Positions 36,326 to 50,726 of a DNA stretch of 64,000 nucleotides are shown piece after piece. The stretch covers positions 46,693 through 110,692 of the forward strand of contig LLCB01000200.1 in NCBI GenBank assembly GCA_001414345.1, given 5' to 3'. Position numbers and translations under genes: made by a program. The notes beneath the pieces were generated by a model that had not been told where the DNA came from, did no database searches, and saw nothing but the letters and a program-made list of their open reading frames with translations. The stretch's first letter is position 1. Each line of letters opens with the position of its first letter. Origin of the DNA: Hymenoscyphus infarciens (taxonomy: Eukaryota; Ascomycota; Leotiomycetes; Helotiales; Helotiaceae).

Positions 36326-38235
36326 GCTTATATAATTATATTCTTAATATATTAAAAGAAACGAGATATACTAAGTATTTCTAAGGTTTCTAATAACTCT
36401 CTTTATATAATAATTACTATATAAGGTTTAGAAAGTTAACTATAGAGTTATTATAAAAAGGCTTTTAAATCTACCTCTTTTCCTTCTCTATTAATATTAT
36501 TAAAAAATTAAACCTAGTTCTACTAAAAAGCGTCGAGTAAATCTCTTCTAGAGATATCTCTCTTTCTAAAAGACATCTTATTAAAACCTCTCTAAACCGC
36601 TCTTAAATACTAAAGAATAAAAGATTATATAATAATAAGAGAAAGAGTCTAGCTTCTTAATCTTAGAAAGAGAAAAGAGACTTCTCTAATATAGATAAGA
36701 TATAGAGTATAGTTTAAGCCTTAGAGACTAAAAACTAAGGAAGTAAGAATAGAATTACTAAGATAGAAGTAGAAAGATAATAGATAAAAGATTAGATAGC
36801 TAAGATAGATAAGATAATAAGTAAAGTTTAAAGTTAACTTTCCTAGCTTCTAAACTCTTCTTAATTCGACTCTCTTTTAAACTCTTCTCTATTTCTAAGC
36901 CTAATACTATATCTCTTTTAGTAAAAAAACACCTCTACTTCTAAGACTTTCTAATAGACCTTCTAACTTAGTTCTAAAGACCTCTTAATTACTCTTTTAT
37001 ATAAAAGTAAGATAACTAAAAAGATTAAACTTTTAAATAATAGTATTTAACTTCTATACTAATAATAGAAGATATTAGTACGTAATAGACTTCTTATAAA
37101 TACTAACTACTACGGTTTACTCTTAACCTATAAAGCTCTTATTTAGAGTATAATAACTAGACTAGCTAGAAACTACCTAGAGCCTAGATATAGATTAGAA
37201 CCGGTTCTTACTTTTAAATATTAAGAAGATATAATTACTTTTTTAGATATATACTTTTTAACTAGCTATAAGAAGAAGAATACTTAGAAAGCTTTTAGAT
37301 TCTTATAAATAGAATAAGATAACGCTAAAGAAACTTTTATTAATTTTAAGAGTTGTTTTTTAAGTATAGCTATACTTAGAGAGATACTAGAATCGAAAAG
37401 ATTCTTTTATATATAAGAGAAGATTATACTATAGCTCTAAAACTTAGCTATTATAAGAAAGAGCTATTATAAATATAATTTTATTAAACTAGTATCTAAT
37501 CTTTTAACTATAGATAAGAAGAGACGCTAAAACGCTAAGCTACTTATAATTAGTACTTTAGTTTAAAAGAATACCTTTCTATTCTTATCTAGTTTAGCTC
37601 TAAACTCTCTATAATCTAATAGTAGATCTTCGACTATTAGTTCTACTTCTAGTATAAAGGAAGTAGAAATAGAAGATAAAAACAAGTTCTTATAACGTAC
37701 TCTAGTTTATATCTAAATCGTAGAGAGAATAAGATAATATAATAATATTTTAATAATAACTTTTTTAACTAGCTAAAACTCTACTAACTCTAGTATAGAG
37801 TCTTACTTTCTTCACTTTCTTTTCACTTCTAGTAGAGCTAGAAGTTGTTTTATTTAAATTTCTTAAATCGAATATAACTTAGTATACTCTCTAGTAGAAC
37901 GAAATATAGAAGTAAGCTCTTAGCTAAGTTATTACTATTATCTTCGACCTTTTTATCTTCGACTTTACTCTGAATACCTACTAATCTATAAGATAGCCTA
38001 GATAGGATATTCTATACTCTTTTAGTAAATATAACGAATACTTACTTTTAATACTAGAATAACTAGAAATAAAGTCTCTTTTATAAGTACTAAAGTAGAG
38101 TTATCTACGATTTAAACCTAAACTAACTCTTACTTATAATCTTTAACTAAAATAATATACTTATACTATTCTAATTTAACTCTAATAATAATAAAATAGA
38201 TAGACTCGAAGACGAGTCTTTTCTAAGAGAGAGAG
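36326..38235 (+). pseudogene. Ty3-type gag relic (plus strand)
   Basis: Matches, in opposite orientation, the gag regions of copies A and B. The nucleotide string near 36343-36400 resembles the complement of about 31060-31170, and TATAGCTATACTTAGAGAGA near 37370 matches the complement near 45160. The frame contains the aromatic/charged retrotransposon-gag core followed by a Ser/Pro-rich tail. It ends near the LTR at 38.24 kb; no pol follows. Confidence 0.6.
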
Positions 38236-38236
38236 A

Positions 38237-41200
38237 TAGAATAGTCTACTATTCTATATAGCTAAGATTATATATTTTATACTATATATATAAGGATTTA
38301 GGTGTTATTATATTATATAATCTAATTTAGAAAGGTTTTATACTTCGGCTTTTAGACCTTTTAATATAGTCTAAACCTTTTTTATACTATCTAAATCTCT
38401 TATATATAGCTATCTACTCTTCTATAGTCAGAAAAGGCCTAATTTAGTCTTTTCTTCTATATTACTACTTTATTATTTATATAGTAATTATCTATTTTAC
38501 TCTCTAAATGATGATTTATATCTTAAATATTCTTTAATTAATAAATAATACCTAGAATACCTCTTGTTTTTGTACTCTTTATTTTTAGAGAGTAAAACTA
38601 TTAAAATAGAGGTATTCTAGTTAGTAAATATTTACTACTTTTACTATATATTTATACCTATTTTTAAGTAAATTAAAACTATATACTAGGATATCTTATA
38701 ATATTTAAGTACTAAAATCTATTCTCTCTCTATCTTCTTCTACTATTACTACTACTACTAATATACTAGCTCTTAAGTATAAGGATAAGGTAAAGTATAA
38801 GTAACACGTAAAGCCTTGTTATATAATATTAAAAGAGCTTAATTAATAAGAATAATAAGATGAAGCTATTATAAATAAATTAATAAGTAATTCTATATTA
38901 GTAGATACTAACGCTTTAAGAGACGTTATATAAATTAGTTAGAAGTAGCCTACTCTTAAGAAGGTAAAAGAGGTTATAATCGTTTATCTAATTAATTAAG
39001 ATAAGTTTTATAAGATTATAAAGTTAAATAAAGGTTAGTTTATTCTTAAGTATAAAGTAAAAGAGATATATAAATTCTATCTATATATTATCCTTTCTAA
39101 GAAGACTTAGTATATAATCCTTTAAGTATATATCTCTTACTCTTATCTAACTAATATATATCTTAATTACTATAATAAGAATAGTATATAATATATTCTT
39201 AATATCTATACTAAATCTATTAATTAAGATTCTAATCTTAAAGTAAAGAATTTAATAAATAATAAGAAGTTACTTAGCTAAGGTAATACTATACTAAATC
39301 GTTAAGTATATTATACTATCTAAAAGCAATATAAGAAGAGTCTTAAGAAGGAAAAGAATTTATTTATACTTATACTAAATTATATAAAAGCGCTCTAAGA
39401 TTTAGATCCTACTTACTATATACGTCTTTAAATCAACTAAGAAACTATAGAATTTAAAAGCATATTTATTACTCTAAAACCTCTTTATAATACTACTAAA
39501 TATATCTACTACTTTACTAAGATTAATACTATATATACTTAATCAAAGTTTAAAATAGTACTAGTAATTACTATTATAATTAATACTAATAATAAGATAT
39601 TACTAATTTACTAGGTATTATTACTAAAAGAGAATAAGAAGTTATAAAAGTAGTACTTTACAAATATAATATATACCTTTTAAACTCTTTAAATAATATA
39701 TAAGAATAGTAATAAATAGGTACTAATTAGTAACTACTAAAAGAGCCTATAAAAGCAACTTCTAATAGCCTTTCTAAAAGCTTATACTCTTATATATTAT
39801 TAGTATATTATAGATAATATCGCCTTTTACTATAATAAGGAATTAAAATAACTTTAGTAGAGACTTTACTATATAAAGAATAGAGATACTTACTAAGAAA
39901 CTCTATTATAAATAGCAAAGTTTAAGAAGAAGTATAGTAATAAAACCCTTTTTAAATATATTACTACTATTTTAACTAATATTTATTCTATATACAAGGT
40001 TATCTCTATTAAAAGACTTTTATAATATAGCTATAATATATTAAATATTATTAAAAGTATTAACTTAGTATAGAGTAAGATTTAGAATCATCTACTAATA
40101 TAACTACTTAATAGTATATAAGATTAGATAATAAAGAAGTTTTATTTATATTATAATTCGCTTACTAAATTTAGTAATACTAAGGTCTTAAATAAGCTAT
40201 AAAAGCTCTATCTTAAAAGGCTAGAGTATATTAAAAAGTATAAAGTTATTCCTACTAGTAGAGACGTCTACTAAGTTAATACTTCTAAAAAATATTACTA
40301 CTAAGTTAACTTTAAAGAGTATACTTACTTATACCTCTCTTTCTAGGATTATTAATTACCTTACTTATATATAATTACCTATTACTAATATCTTACTATT
40401 AATGTTATATAATTCTTCTACTATAGCTATTTACTCTTAAATTATTACATAATATACTATTCTACTTTTAAGCCTTTCTTTATAATTAATAAGCTTTATT
40501 CTACTCTTAGCATTTTACTACTACTAATTAAGTATTATATAAGATAACTAAAAAAGGTATATATCTACTAAGAGTATTAACTATTAAATTATAAGTATTA
40601 TAATTACTAAAAAGTTAGCTATAATTTAAGAATATATATAAGTATACTATTAGCCTATAGACGTATATAAAAGGTAAAAGAGATAGTTTTTAGGAAAGAT
40701 AGTAACTAATTAAGTAATAACGAGTTTAAAGACTAAGAAGTCTTCTTTAAAGATATTAATAACGATCCTCTCTACTAATCTAATCTTACTACTACTAATA
40801 AAGTATAAATTACCTTCTATTATTAAAACTAAGTTTTAGAATCTCTTAGAGATAAAGATAAGAATAAGGATAAGAATAGAGATAGTAGAGAGGAATATAA
40901 GAAGGAATTTAATAGCTTTTCTAATAGCTTAGAGGACTTTTTCCTATTATCTAAGCTACTACTAAAAGAGCTATTCAAGCTTAATAAACTTTTAATTATA
41001 AGTGTAAGTAATAATAGCGAAACTAAGTAAGCTATAGAGAGCGTATAACGTCGATATAATATTACTAGTAAAAGAGGAATTAATAAATAATTTATTAAGC
41101 TAGGAGTATATTCTAAAGTTTTAAGTACTTAAGATAAGAAGGAAAAGTAATAATTAAGTAATAGTTAGAGTATAATTAATAGATATTATTACTATATAGA

Positions 41201-41835
41201 TTAAGAGTATATAGTAGATATTAATAGACGTTGTCTTATACTATTAATATTAGATTAATTATATAGAGTAAAGGTAGTAGAGTAGGAGTAGAAGTAGGAG
41301 TAAGAGTAGGAGTAAGAGTAGGAGGATATAGACGTTTAAGGCGAAATTAGTATAGATAGTACTAAGCTAAGAATTAATCCTACTACGTAAAGAGGAATTA
41401 GAATTAAGGTTGATCTAAGTACCTAGAAGGGCTAAAAAGCCGTTAATTTAAAAGATAAGTAAAAGTATAAGAATTAGAGTATTATACTACTAGAGAGTAC
41501 TTATAAAAGTTTATATATTAGGAAGTAAGTAGATAGTGTAGTAGTAGGTTAATTTACTATATTTATTAAATTTTTAGTATTTTAGTATAGAGAAAATAAT
41601 AAATAAGGAAAATATCTTTACTAACTAGAATACTCTTATTTTAATAGTTTTACTCTCTAAAAATAAGAGGTATAAAAACAAGAGGTATTCTAGGTATTAT
41701 TTATTAATTAAGAGATATTTAAGATATAAATCATTATTTAGAGAGTAAAATAGATAATTAATAAATAATATATTATTCTACTAAATATACTTCTATATAT
41801 CTCTTTAATAGTAGTATATATTTTATATTTTTATA
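38237..41835 (-). mobile_element. LTR split by a DNA transposon
   Basis: Both ends are colinear with the LTR copies at 23.08 and 32.27 kb: the left part runs to about 38470 and the right part from about 41771. Removing the insert restores an LTR of about 300 bp. ATAGA occurs at both outer edges (38236-38240, 41836-41840), but using it as a duplication would require a slightly shortened LTR start, so that is uncertain. Confidence 0.75.
38471..41770 (+). mobile_element. 3.3-kb TIR transposon of unknown family
   Basis: Inverted termini of about 145 bp (38485-38630 and 41617-41760) match closely. Each contains its own smaller inverted pair (TTTTACTCTCTAAA and TTTAGAGAGTAAAA), so the ends could form stem structures. 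An outer TATTATTTAT/ATAAATAATA pair extends the TIR. The plus strand between the TIRs keeps a long coherent frame (clear at about 38770-39120, Lys-rich) broken only by RIP-type stops. I do not recognise a transposase motif. A G/A-rich GTAGGA array lies at 41276-41330. The target duplication is ambiguous in this AT-rich context. Confidence 0.8.
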
Positions 41836-41938
41836 ATAGAAAACACTATTCTATTCTAAAGCTAGTATAGATACTATGCTAGCGTATAAAATTAGCGAAA
41901 TTTTAATATACTTACTTTTACTAGAAAACGATTACTAT

Positions 41939-42414
41939 TATAATAGTACGAAATATATACAACTATAGTAGAGGTATATAGAAGTACGTATAGTAGAATA
42001 ACGTATATAGATACTAGGCACTAATATAGAAGAAAATAATAACTATCCCTCTTCTATACTAAACATAAACGTCTATATATAAGAGATTAGAAGCTTCTAA
42101 GTTCTAATAATAATAATAACCGAGCTCTACCTAATATAGCTAATACTAAATAATAAGAGCTAAAAAGCTAAATATATAACCTTTAAACCTTTAGAAAGCT
42201 AAATATATAATATCTAACTCTTAATCTCTTCTATATATAAATATTAGATATTAATACCTTTAATACTTTGCTTATATAAGTATTAGTTATTTATAATCTC
42301 GGCTCTAGAGGTATTAGAGGTATTAGTAGTATTTAAAGGTATTAGCAGTTTTATAAATACCGACAATTTAGAATAGTACTATTATATAATAATCTAGAAT
42401 AGTATACTATTATA
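41939..42414 (-). repeat. LTR of copy B (left; 3' LTR)
   Basis: 476 bp, lacking the 19-bp internal duplication found in both LTRs of copy A. Begins TATAATAGTACG and ends ATACTATTATA. Confidence 0.9.
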
Positions 42415-42899
42415 TTCTCTCTTTTTTAAAAAGACTCGTCTTAAGTCTTTAGTTATTAATTAGTATAGTATTAGGTCGATTAGAGTATTATTTATCTTTT
42501 TATTATAAAGAATATAACTTATCTTACTATTATAGTATCTAGTAGTCGAGGTAGAGTTAGTAGCTAGTAGTATTATTATTTAAGCTAATTACTCTTTATT
42601 TACTACTATATACTATATAATAATAGAATACGAATAGAAGAGAAGCTAATAATTAGCTAGTAGATAGAAAGTAGTATACTACTATAGAGTTATTATATTC
42701 TTACTATTATTATATATTATAATAGTAATTATTAAGTAATAAATAATAATTATAAAGCGATAGCTATTATTATAAGTAGTATATTAGTAGGCGACTTTTC
42801 CTTGATTCTAACTTCTCTTCTTCTTCTCTTTTTATCTAAATAATATAAATAGTAAGAATACCTTTTAATTAGATATATTCTTATATACTAACTTATCTT

Positions 42900-43990
42900 C
42901 TAGAATATATATATATATTATATATATATATATAAAAGTAAGTTCTTCTCTCTTTAATTAGATCTAATTTAGAGTAATCTAATATAGTAAAATACCTCTT
43001 CTATATCCTCCTAGTATACTTCTAGCTACCTACTAAGTCTACTATATTTAGTACCTTTAGATAAAATCTTAGAATAGAGATTATATATATACTTTTAAGA
43101 AGCTAAAGTCGAAGAAGTATAGATATTATATTAAGTAGAATACTATATATATCCTAGTAAGTTTAATCCTAAATATATACTAAATTCATTCTAACTTAGA
43201 TAGTTACTATAGTTTATTAAGAAGGAGTTTAGTAAGCTTAAGCTTAAAGAGGAGAAGAGAGAGATTAAGAAGGCTACTAAGGCCTTAGATAAGGTATTAG
43301 TTATTACTAGTATAAAGGTACTAAAGAATAGTTTAGAGATATAGTTCGCTCTTCTAGAGAAGACTTAGGCGCTTTATACTAAGGTTACTATAAGTACTCT
43401 TTACTTATTAAAGAGGTTTTAGTTACTAATATTTAATAGTTCTTATACTATACTATAGAGGGTAGAACCTCTATTTAAACCTAGGTTTAAGTCCTCTTTA
43501 AAGCTTATCTAAAGAGTTTATAGATATTCTCTCTAAAGCTAGTTATAAGAGGTTACTAAGGTAAGAAGCGTCTCTATAAAGAGGAGGTAGTAGAGGAAGA
43601 GCTAATTCGGGCTCTTTATACTTAGAAGAGTAGAGAGAAGGATAATAAGTTAGAGAAAGAAGAGGCTATAGCCTAGGAAGGGTTAGTAGGCTCTATTTCA
43701 GTAGTAACTCGGTCTTAGTTCTTTACTTTATTAATTTCAAACATTTCTACTAGTTAGTATTTTATCTTAGGTTTTTATTATAAGTTCCTTATCAAGAGTA
43801 ACTAGAATTAGAGAGTATTAATAGAGTTTTATAAATTAACTCTTTTATCTAATTCTTATCTAATTCCTCTATATTAATCTATTTAAAGAGGTATTAGAGT
43901 AGTCCTAGCTCTTCTAGATATTTAGTATAAAAGTCTCTTAAACGATATAGTAAACTCTAAAAATTATCTATAGAATACTAAGCAGAATCT
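42900..43990 (+). pseudogene. Antisense coding-like tract in copy B
   Basis: Colinear with the tract at 24.9-25.74 kb of copy A, including the Lys/Glu-rich stretch (43200-43300). It differs by about 105 extra bases at 43689-43795 that are absent from copy A. It lies on the strand opposite to gag. Confidence 0.45.
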
Positions 43991-46505
43991 AAATTATATC
44001 TAACTTCGTAGATACTTATAATTTTAACTTCGTTTCTAGTTCTTTAATATTAAAGTATAAGTATTTACGTTCGCTAAAAGAGTATAGTCTAATCCTATCT
44101 AGTAGGTTAGAAAAAGTTTAAAGTTTAAAAAGTTTAAAAAGTTTAAAGTAGAGATAGAGGCGAATTTAGAATAGAGTTAGAAGCGAATATTAAGAGGTAA
44201 CGTTATAAGTAATAGTAATAACTTAATTAAGAGCTTACTTTAAGAGCGTACTAATTTATATCTAATTTAAATTCGAATAAAACATCTAATATACTAGATA
44301 TAAAAGAAAGTAAGTTTATCTAAGCTTAGGTTAGTAGAGACTTAGAGTAAAGTCGGAAACGAAAAGTTAATAATATTATAGATAGTAATAAGTTATCTAA
44401 GAGGTTACTATCCTTTTAAGAGCGTACTAATTTATATTCGAGTTAAGTTTAGATAAAAAAAGAACTTCTAGCTCTACTAGAAGTAAAAGAAAGTAAGAAA
44501 GTAATAACTATAAGACTCTTATTAGAGTTAGTAGGGTTTTAGCTAGTTAAAAGAGTTTATTACTAAATGTTAAAAACACTATCTAAAGTATCTAGATAAT
44601 AAAAGGAGTTTTAGATAGTTAAAAGCAAAGTTATTTCTAAAGTTATTAGAGTTTTACTATCTAAAGTTTAAAATAATAAAAGAGATAGTTTTAGCTAGTT
44701 AAACGAAGTTAATACTAAAGTTATAAAAGCTAAAATTATTATCTAATATTTAAGATAATAAAAAAAGAGATATAGTTTTAGATACGATATTTATTAGTAC
44801 TATTATAGAAACTATATTACTTAGGCTTATAGGCTGCTTTATTCCTTTTAAGGTATTTAAGGACTTATTTATCTTTTAATTCTAATTCTACTTCTAAAGT
44901 AGAGAACGATTCGCTATTATATTATAGAGAGTTTAGAGCTAGATAGAGAGGTATTCTAAACTATAGTACTAATATCTTATAACTTAGCGTTTTAGTAAGT
45001 CTTCTTATTTATAGCTAAAAGATTATTTACTATCTTAGCAAAGTTATAATTCTAGTATCTCTTAAGAGTAGTAGACGTGTTTTAGAGCTAAGGTATAATC
45101 TTATTTTATTCTATATATAAAAGAATCTTTCTAATTCTAGTATCTCTCTAAGTATAGCTATACTTAAAAAGTAACCTTTTAAAGTCAGTAAAAGTTTTTT
45201 TAGTATAATCTTATTCTAATTCTACTTCTATCTCTTTTAACCTTTATACTAGCTACTAGGACTTAGTTCGTAACTAAGTAATCATAGTCTTTTAGTTTAA
45301 GAGAGGTTTAAAGTAGAGTTAGATAATATTTAGTTAGAATTAACAAAGATAGTAATAACTTAGCTAAGAGCTCGCTTCTAAGTTTCGTTCTAATAGAAAG
45401 CGTATTTTAACTAATTTATACTTAATTCAAGGTTTAGAAAGTAGTAGAAAGTTTATTAGAGGCAGAGGCCTATAAGTAAAAGAGGTCTAAACGTAGGCTT
45501 TAAAAAGCAAAGAAGAGTTTAAATAAAGGTTTAAAAGAGAGTTAGATAGATAAGAGTTTAAAGATAGAGTATTTATTAACTTTATAGTTTACTTATAATT
45601 ATATCTATCTTATCTAATTAATCGTTTTATTCTTTATTTTTATACTACTATCTTATTAATATATTATCTATATCTAAGAAGTCTTATTTATTATTTTATT
45701 AGAATCTTCTAAGTCTTAGTATATAGTTATAGATTAAAGAGGGTTTAGAGGGTCTTTTAAAAAGAGGTATAGCTCTAGAAGAGGGTTATTAGAAGATATT
45801 AAAGATAGCTACTTATAGCTAAAAGAGGTATAAATTCAAGCTTAGAAGTAGGAGAGGGTTAGATTAAGAAGGGTTTAGAAGTAAAGTGTTTTATTAACTT
45901 TAAATTATAAGATTACTTATCCGTCTTTCTAGCTTAGCTAGCTAATTCCTTATTCCTTATTTCTCTACTTCTAAAGCTTATATAACTAACTATATCTAGT
46001 CTATATTTAAGAAGTCCTACTAGTCTCTTTAACTATTATTTTATTAGGATCTTCTAGATCTTAGTATATAGGTACTATTTAAACGGCTTTTAGAAAGAGA
46101 GGTAGCCTTAGAAGAGCGTTTAACACCTTATAGTAGAACTAGGTTCGATATTTTAAAGATATCGATTTTAGAGAGAGAGAGAATAAGATTAGATTTAAAA
46201 GCCTTCTAGATAACTATTATAAGTCGACTTATTTACTAAATCTAGGGTTATTAGGACTCTTAGAAACACTTAGCGTATTCTAATCTCTTAACGTATACTA
46301 AAATACGATTTTTACTAGCTATTTATATAGATACTAAACCCTAGTATTACTAGCTATCTAGGTAGTCTCTAATTACCTAGCTATTTAAGAATACTATTAT
46401 AATATTCTAAATTAAGAGTAAATCGACTTCTAAATAAAAAGTAGCGATAAGCTCGAAGAAGATATTATTAAGGCTATTACTAGTAAAGAATAGTTATTAT
46501 TTTTA

Positions 46506-46981
46506 TATAATAATATAAAATATATATAACTATAGTAGAGGTATATAGAAGTACGTATAGTAGAATAACGTATATAGATACTAGGTACTAATATAGAAGA
46601 AAATAATAACTATCTCTCTTTTATACTAAATATAAACGTCTATATATAAGAGGTTAGAAGCTTCTAAGTTCTAATAATAATAATAACCGAGCCTTATCTA
46701 ATATAGCTAATACTAAATAATAAGAGCTAAAAAGCTAAATATATAATCTCTAAACCTTCGAAAAGCTAAATATATAATATCTAACTCTTAATCTCTTCTA
46801 TATATAAATATTAGATATTAATACCTTTAGCACTTCGCTTATATAAGTATTAGTTATTCGTAATCTCGGCTCTAGAGGTATTAGAGGTATTAGTAGTACT
46901 TAGAAGTATTAGCAGTTTTACGAATGCTGATAATTCAGAATAGTACTATTATATAATAATCTAGAATAGCGTGCTATTATA
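46506..46981 (-). repeat. LTR of copy B (right; 5' LTR)
   Basis: 476 bp. Its outer end AGCGTGCTATTATA keeps the less mutated form of the terminal motif. Confidence 0.9.
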
Positions 46982-46986
46982 ACTAT

Positions 46987-49900
46987 TACCTTTCTAAAAA
47001 GGACTAATTCTATCTAAAAAAGTGAATTTATACTAAGAGGCTATAAATATATAAAATTAGCTAAAAAAAAGTAAATAAAGCTTATAATAATAATAAATTA
47101 ATAAACTATATATAATTAAATAAAGTGTCTAAAAAGTTAATTTAAAGCTTAAAAAGCTTAAACTAAGGAGTTTTCTTAATTATATACTAATTATCTAATT
47201 AAGCTAGCGCTTTCTCTTTACTTTTATACTAGGTATAAGTTCTTCTAATATACTCTTCTACTAGTTTTTATAAAACGCTATACTAAAGTCTTTAGTAATC
47301 TACTTATTAACTTCTATCTATTATTCTACGTTATCTAGTATCTGATTTAGTTATATTCTATTAATTAGCGTACTATAATATAGACTTTAAGAAATAGTAG
47401 TAGTAGTATTAAAAGCGTTAAGTTAAGAGATTAAATTAATAGCTATTCTAGAGTAGTAGATATTAGATTAAAAGAAGCTATTCTAACTTCTATAAGTAGT
47501 ACTTATATATTATAATTACTAAGCTCTTTATAGAGTAAGTATATTAAATTCTATAGTAATCTCTTATTACTTTTCTATAATCTAATTCTCTAGCTTCTTA
47601 TACTTAAGTATATCTTAAAATTATTTAAATTTACTAATACTTTTTAATAATAATTATTTTGTTTTATACTTTTAATATACCTTGCTTTTAGTAGAAGTTC
47701 TTAATTATATACTTTCTATTCTCAATCTAAAAGAATACTTTATTAATCTCTTATTAGCTATATTAGTATATATAAAAGTAAGAGTTATTAGAGCTAATAC
47801 GTTTAGCTAGAGATTTATTAGGTCGTGCTTATTAAGAGTATTAGAATATTATATATCTCTTAGTATTCTAGAAAGCGCTTAAATACTTATACTAATTAAG
47901 TTACTATTATTAATCTTATATATTAAGCTTAGAAAAGAGAATATATTATTTAAGTATATACTAGTAGAGAAACTATTATATATAAAAGCTCTTATAATTA
48001 TACTTACTCTTAGTATTAAGAGTATAGCTCTTATATAATAATTATTAAGCTTCTATAAGTAAACTCTTAATAGCTTTATAATATATCTTTATAAGAGATT
48101 ATATACGTATAGAGTAGACTATAGAGTAGGCTATAGAGTAGGCTATAGAGTAGGCTAGGAGTGCGTAAGTTGAATCGGCATAGAGTAGGTTAGGTAATTA
48201 CTAAATTACGTTTCTAAGAATTCGAAGTATAAGTATAAAAGACTTAGTGAATTTTGACTTAATTTCTAACTAAAGAATAGTAGAGAACTATATATACTTC
48301 TAGAGTAAATACTAGATGCTTCTATAGCTTATAAATCAAAGGGGTTACTAGAAGGTTCTAGGGATCACGTGTTCGCTTAACTATAACCGAGAACGTAACC
48401 GAACCTTCTAGATAACACTAGAAAGAACTAGTATAGACTAAGGTTTAAATCTAAAGCCTATTAGTAAGTAAAGTAATTATTACCTAATACTAATAATCTT
48501 CTCTATAGCTACTAAGTTACTTATTATAATATCTTATACTAATTATAGAAATAGTTCTAGCTAAGAATATTAATCTATAAATACGTTAACTTTATTATTA
48601 AGATTATATATAGCCTTTTTATTCTTATTTACTTAATTATTAGTATCTTTCTTAACTATTTATACTATAAAAATAAGTATATATCTAGAATCTTAGTTCT
48701 TATAAAAGAAGAGAGATCTCTTAAACTTATAATACTATTCTTTGTTTAAGCTAGTAGTAAGAACTTATATAAGAATTAGCTCTTTTTAATAAGCGTTATT
48801 TATCTACTTTTTACTAGTATCTTTCTACTCTTTTTATATATACTCTTTTATATTTTAGAATTTATTTCTACTCTTTTTAAGAGTAAGGCTATTTAGGATT
48901 ATATTAAGAGGAGATTATATTAATTTATTATCTTTAACTTTTATATATTAATAAAATAATACGCTTTTAAAGTAATTAGTAGCTTATATAAGATAATCTT
49001 ATCTATAGTTCTTAAGGTCTTAATCTATTATTTAGCTAGAGTACTATATATAGATAAATTACTTAATAGTACTATATAGAGAGAACCTATTCTCTTCAAA
49101 GAATACGTTCTTAATTATAAGTTACTTAGTAGTAGAGTTATTAAAGAGAGTATATTTAATATACTACTATATATTAAGCCTCTCTTTTACCTAGGTTATA
49201 AGTTAATAAAAGTAAGCTTTAATAATCTTATTATCTTTATTAGAGGTAAGGAAGAAGATAGATAGTAATTATACGTTCTTAAGTAAGTAATATACTAATA
49301 AGAAGAGCTTTTATTTAAAGTAATTAGTTTTATAAGTAGAATTAATTAGTATAAGATATCTATTCTTTATAAAGAGCTTAAGTCTCTTTACTTTTACTTA
49401 TATAAATCTCTAAACTTTATACTCTTCTCTACTTTTTAGCTTATCTTTTTTAAGACTCTTTTCTTATTTATTAATAATAATAGAGTTATAAAAGTAGAGT
49501 CTCTTTTCTTATACTATATACTTCTTTAAGTATTATATTACTTATTCTATTTTAATAAGAAAGCTATCTTATTTATTAGAAAAGTTAAGAAGCTTAATTA
49601 ATCTTTTAACTCTACTAAGGCTTTATCTCTAAGTAGTAGTATTAAGTAATCGTTTCTAATTCTATATATTCTTAAGTAAGAGATATTATCTTCTAGTGTT
49701 CTAATTATACCTAGTAACTTTTAAAAGTAACTATAATAGTAAAAGACTTATATCTAACTTTAAGTTAGCTTTTAATAATTTAGTATATAGTATAACTCTT
49801 TCTCTTTAAATTATAATCGTTTAGAGTATAGTCGTAATCTCTTATAGTAGTAGTTCGTATAATTTAGACTTAATTATAAAGTAAGTAGTAAATTACTTAA

Positions 49901-50694
49901 ATAGTATAAGAGTACTCGAGAGTTAAATTATATATAGTATTAATTATCTTATTAGTAGCTATATTTTAATTCTTTTTATACTTAAAGATATAATTATATT
50001 AAAACGTTTATATATTATCTTTAGTAATTTAAGAGACGTGCTTAATACTTTATACGTTTAAGAGATAAAGCTATAGTATATTAAAGTCTATCTTAGATAG
50101 TAAGATCTTATTAGTATACTTAAATAACTTCTTATACTACTATAAGAGGCTCTTAGAATTATTAAAGAGATTAACCTTTTATAGAAGAGAATAGAGAGTC
50201 TTAGAACGTTTATACACTTATAGATTAAGAGAGTTAAGCTCTATCTTAAGTTATAAGATAGAAGTTATTAACGTTCTAAATTTAGATATAAATTTAAATT
50301 CGGCTACTAAGGTAATATAAGCGTAATACTAGTTATATTAAAGAAGTAAGAAGGCTCGAATTTATTTACTCTTATATAAAGAGTATACTTACTTCTAGTA
50401 AGTAAGTATAAGAGAGTATCTCTTCTACTAGAGAGTCTAGAGAGCTAGCTCTCTAAATAAAAAAACATAAGTTATATACTAATAGTATAGGAATATGTCT
50501 AAAAGTTAGAAGATACTCTAAGAAGATAAAACTAAGGTTATTTCTACTTTTTAGAGAAGTCGATAGTTTTATTAGTTCTATTAGTTTAACTAGTTAAGTA
50601 TAGATTTAAGTATTTTATAAGTATTAGATACTTTTAAGTAACTATTTAAGTTATATATATAGTTTCTATAGTATTAGTATTTAGAAATATAGTA

Positions 50695-50726
<32 letters not shown>

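Larger units (their letters stand above)
41939..46981 (-). mobile_element. Ty3-type LTR retrotransposon, copy B (pol-less)
   Basis: Two 476-bp LTRs (41939-42414, 46506-46981) are flanked by a perfect ACTAT duplication (41934-41938, 46982-46986). The purine tract beside the left LTR on the minus strand gives the same orientation as copy A. The internal region is 4.09 kb against 6.99 kb in copy A. It keeps gag (about 46.4-44.9 kb) and the segment next to the 3' LTR with the antisense tract (about 42.4-44.0 kb). It lacks reverse transcriptase and most of integrase; about 1 kb of unrelated low-complexity sequence (44.0-44.95 kb) takes their place. It is therefore a non-autonomous derivative. Confidence 0.92.
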
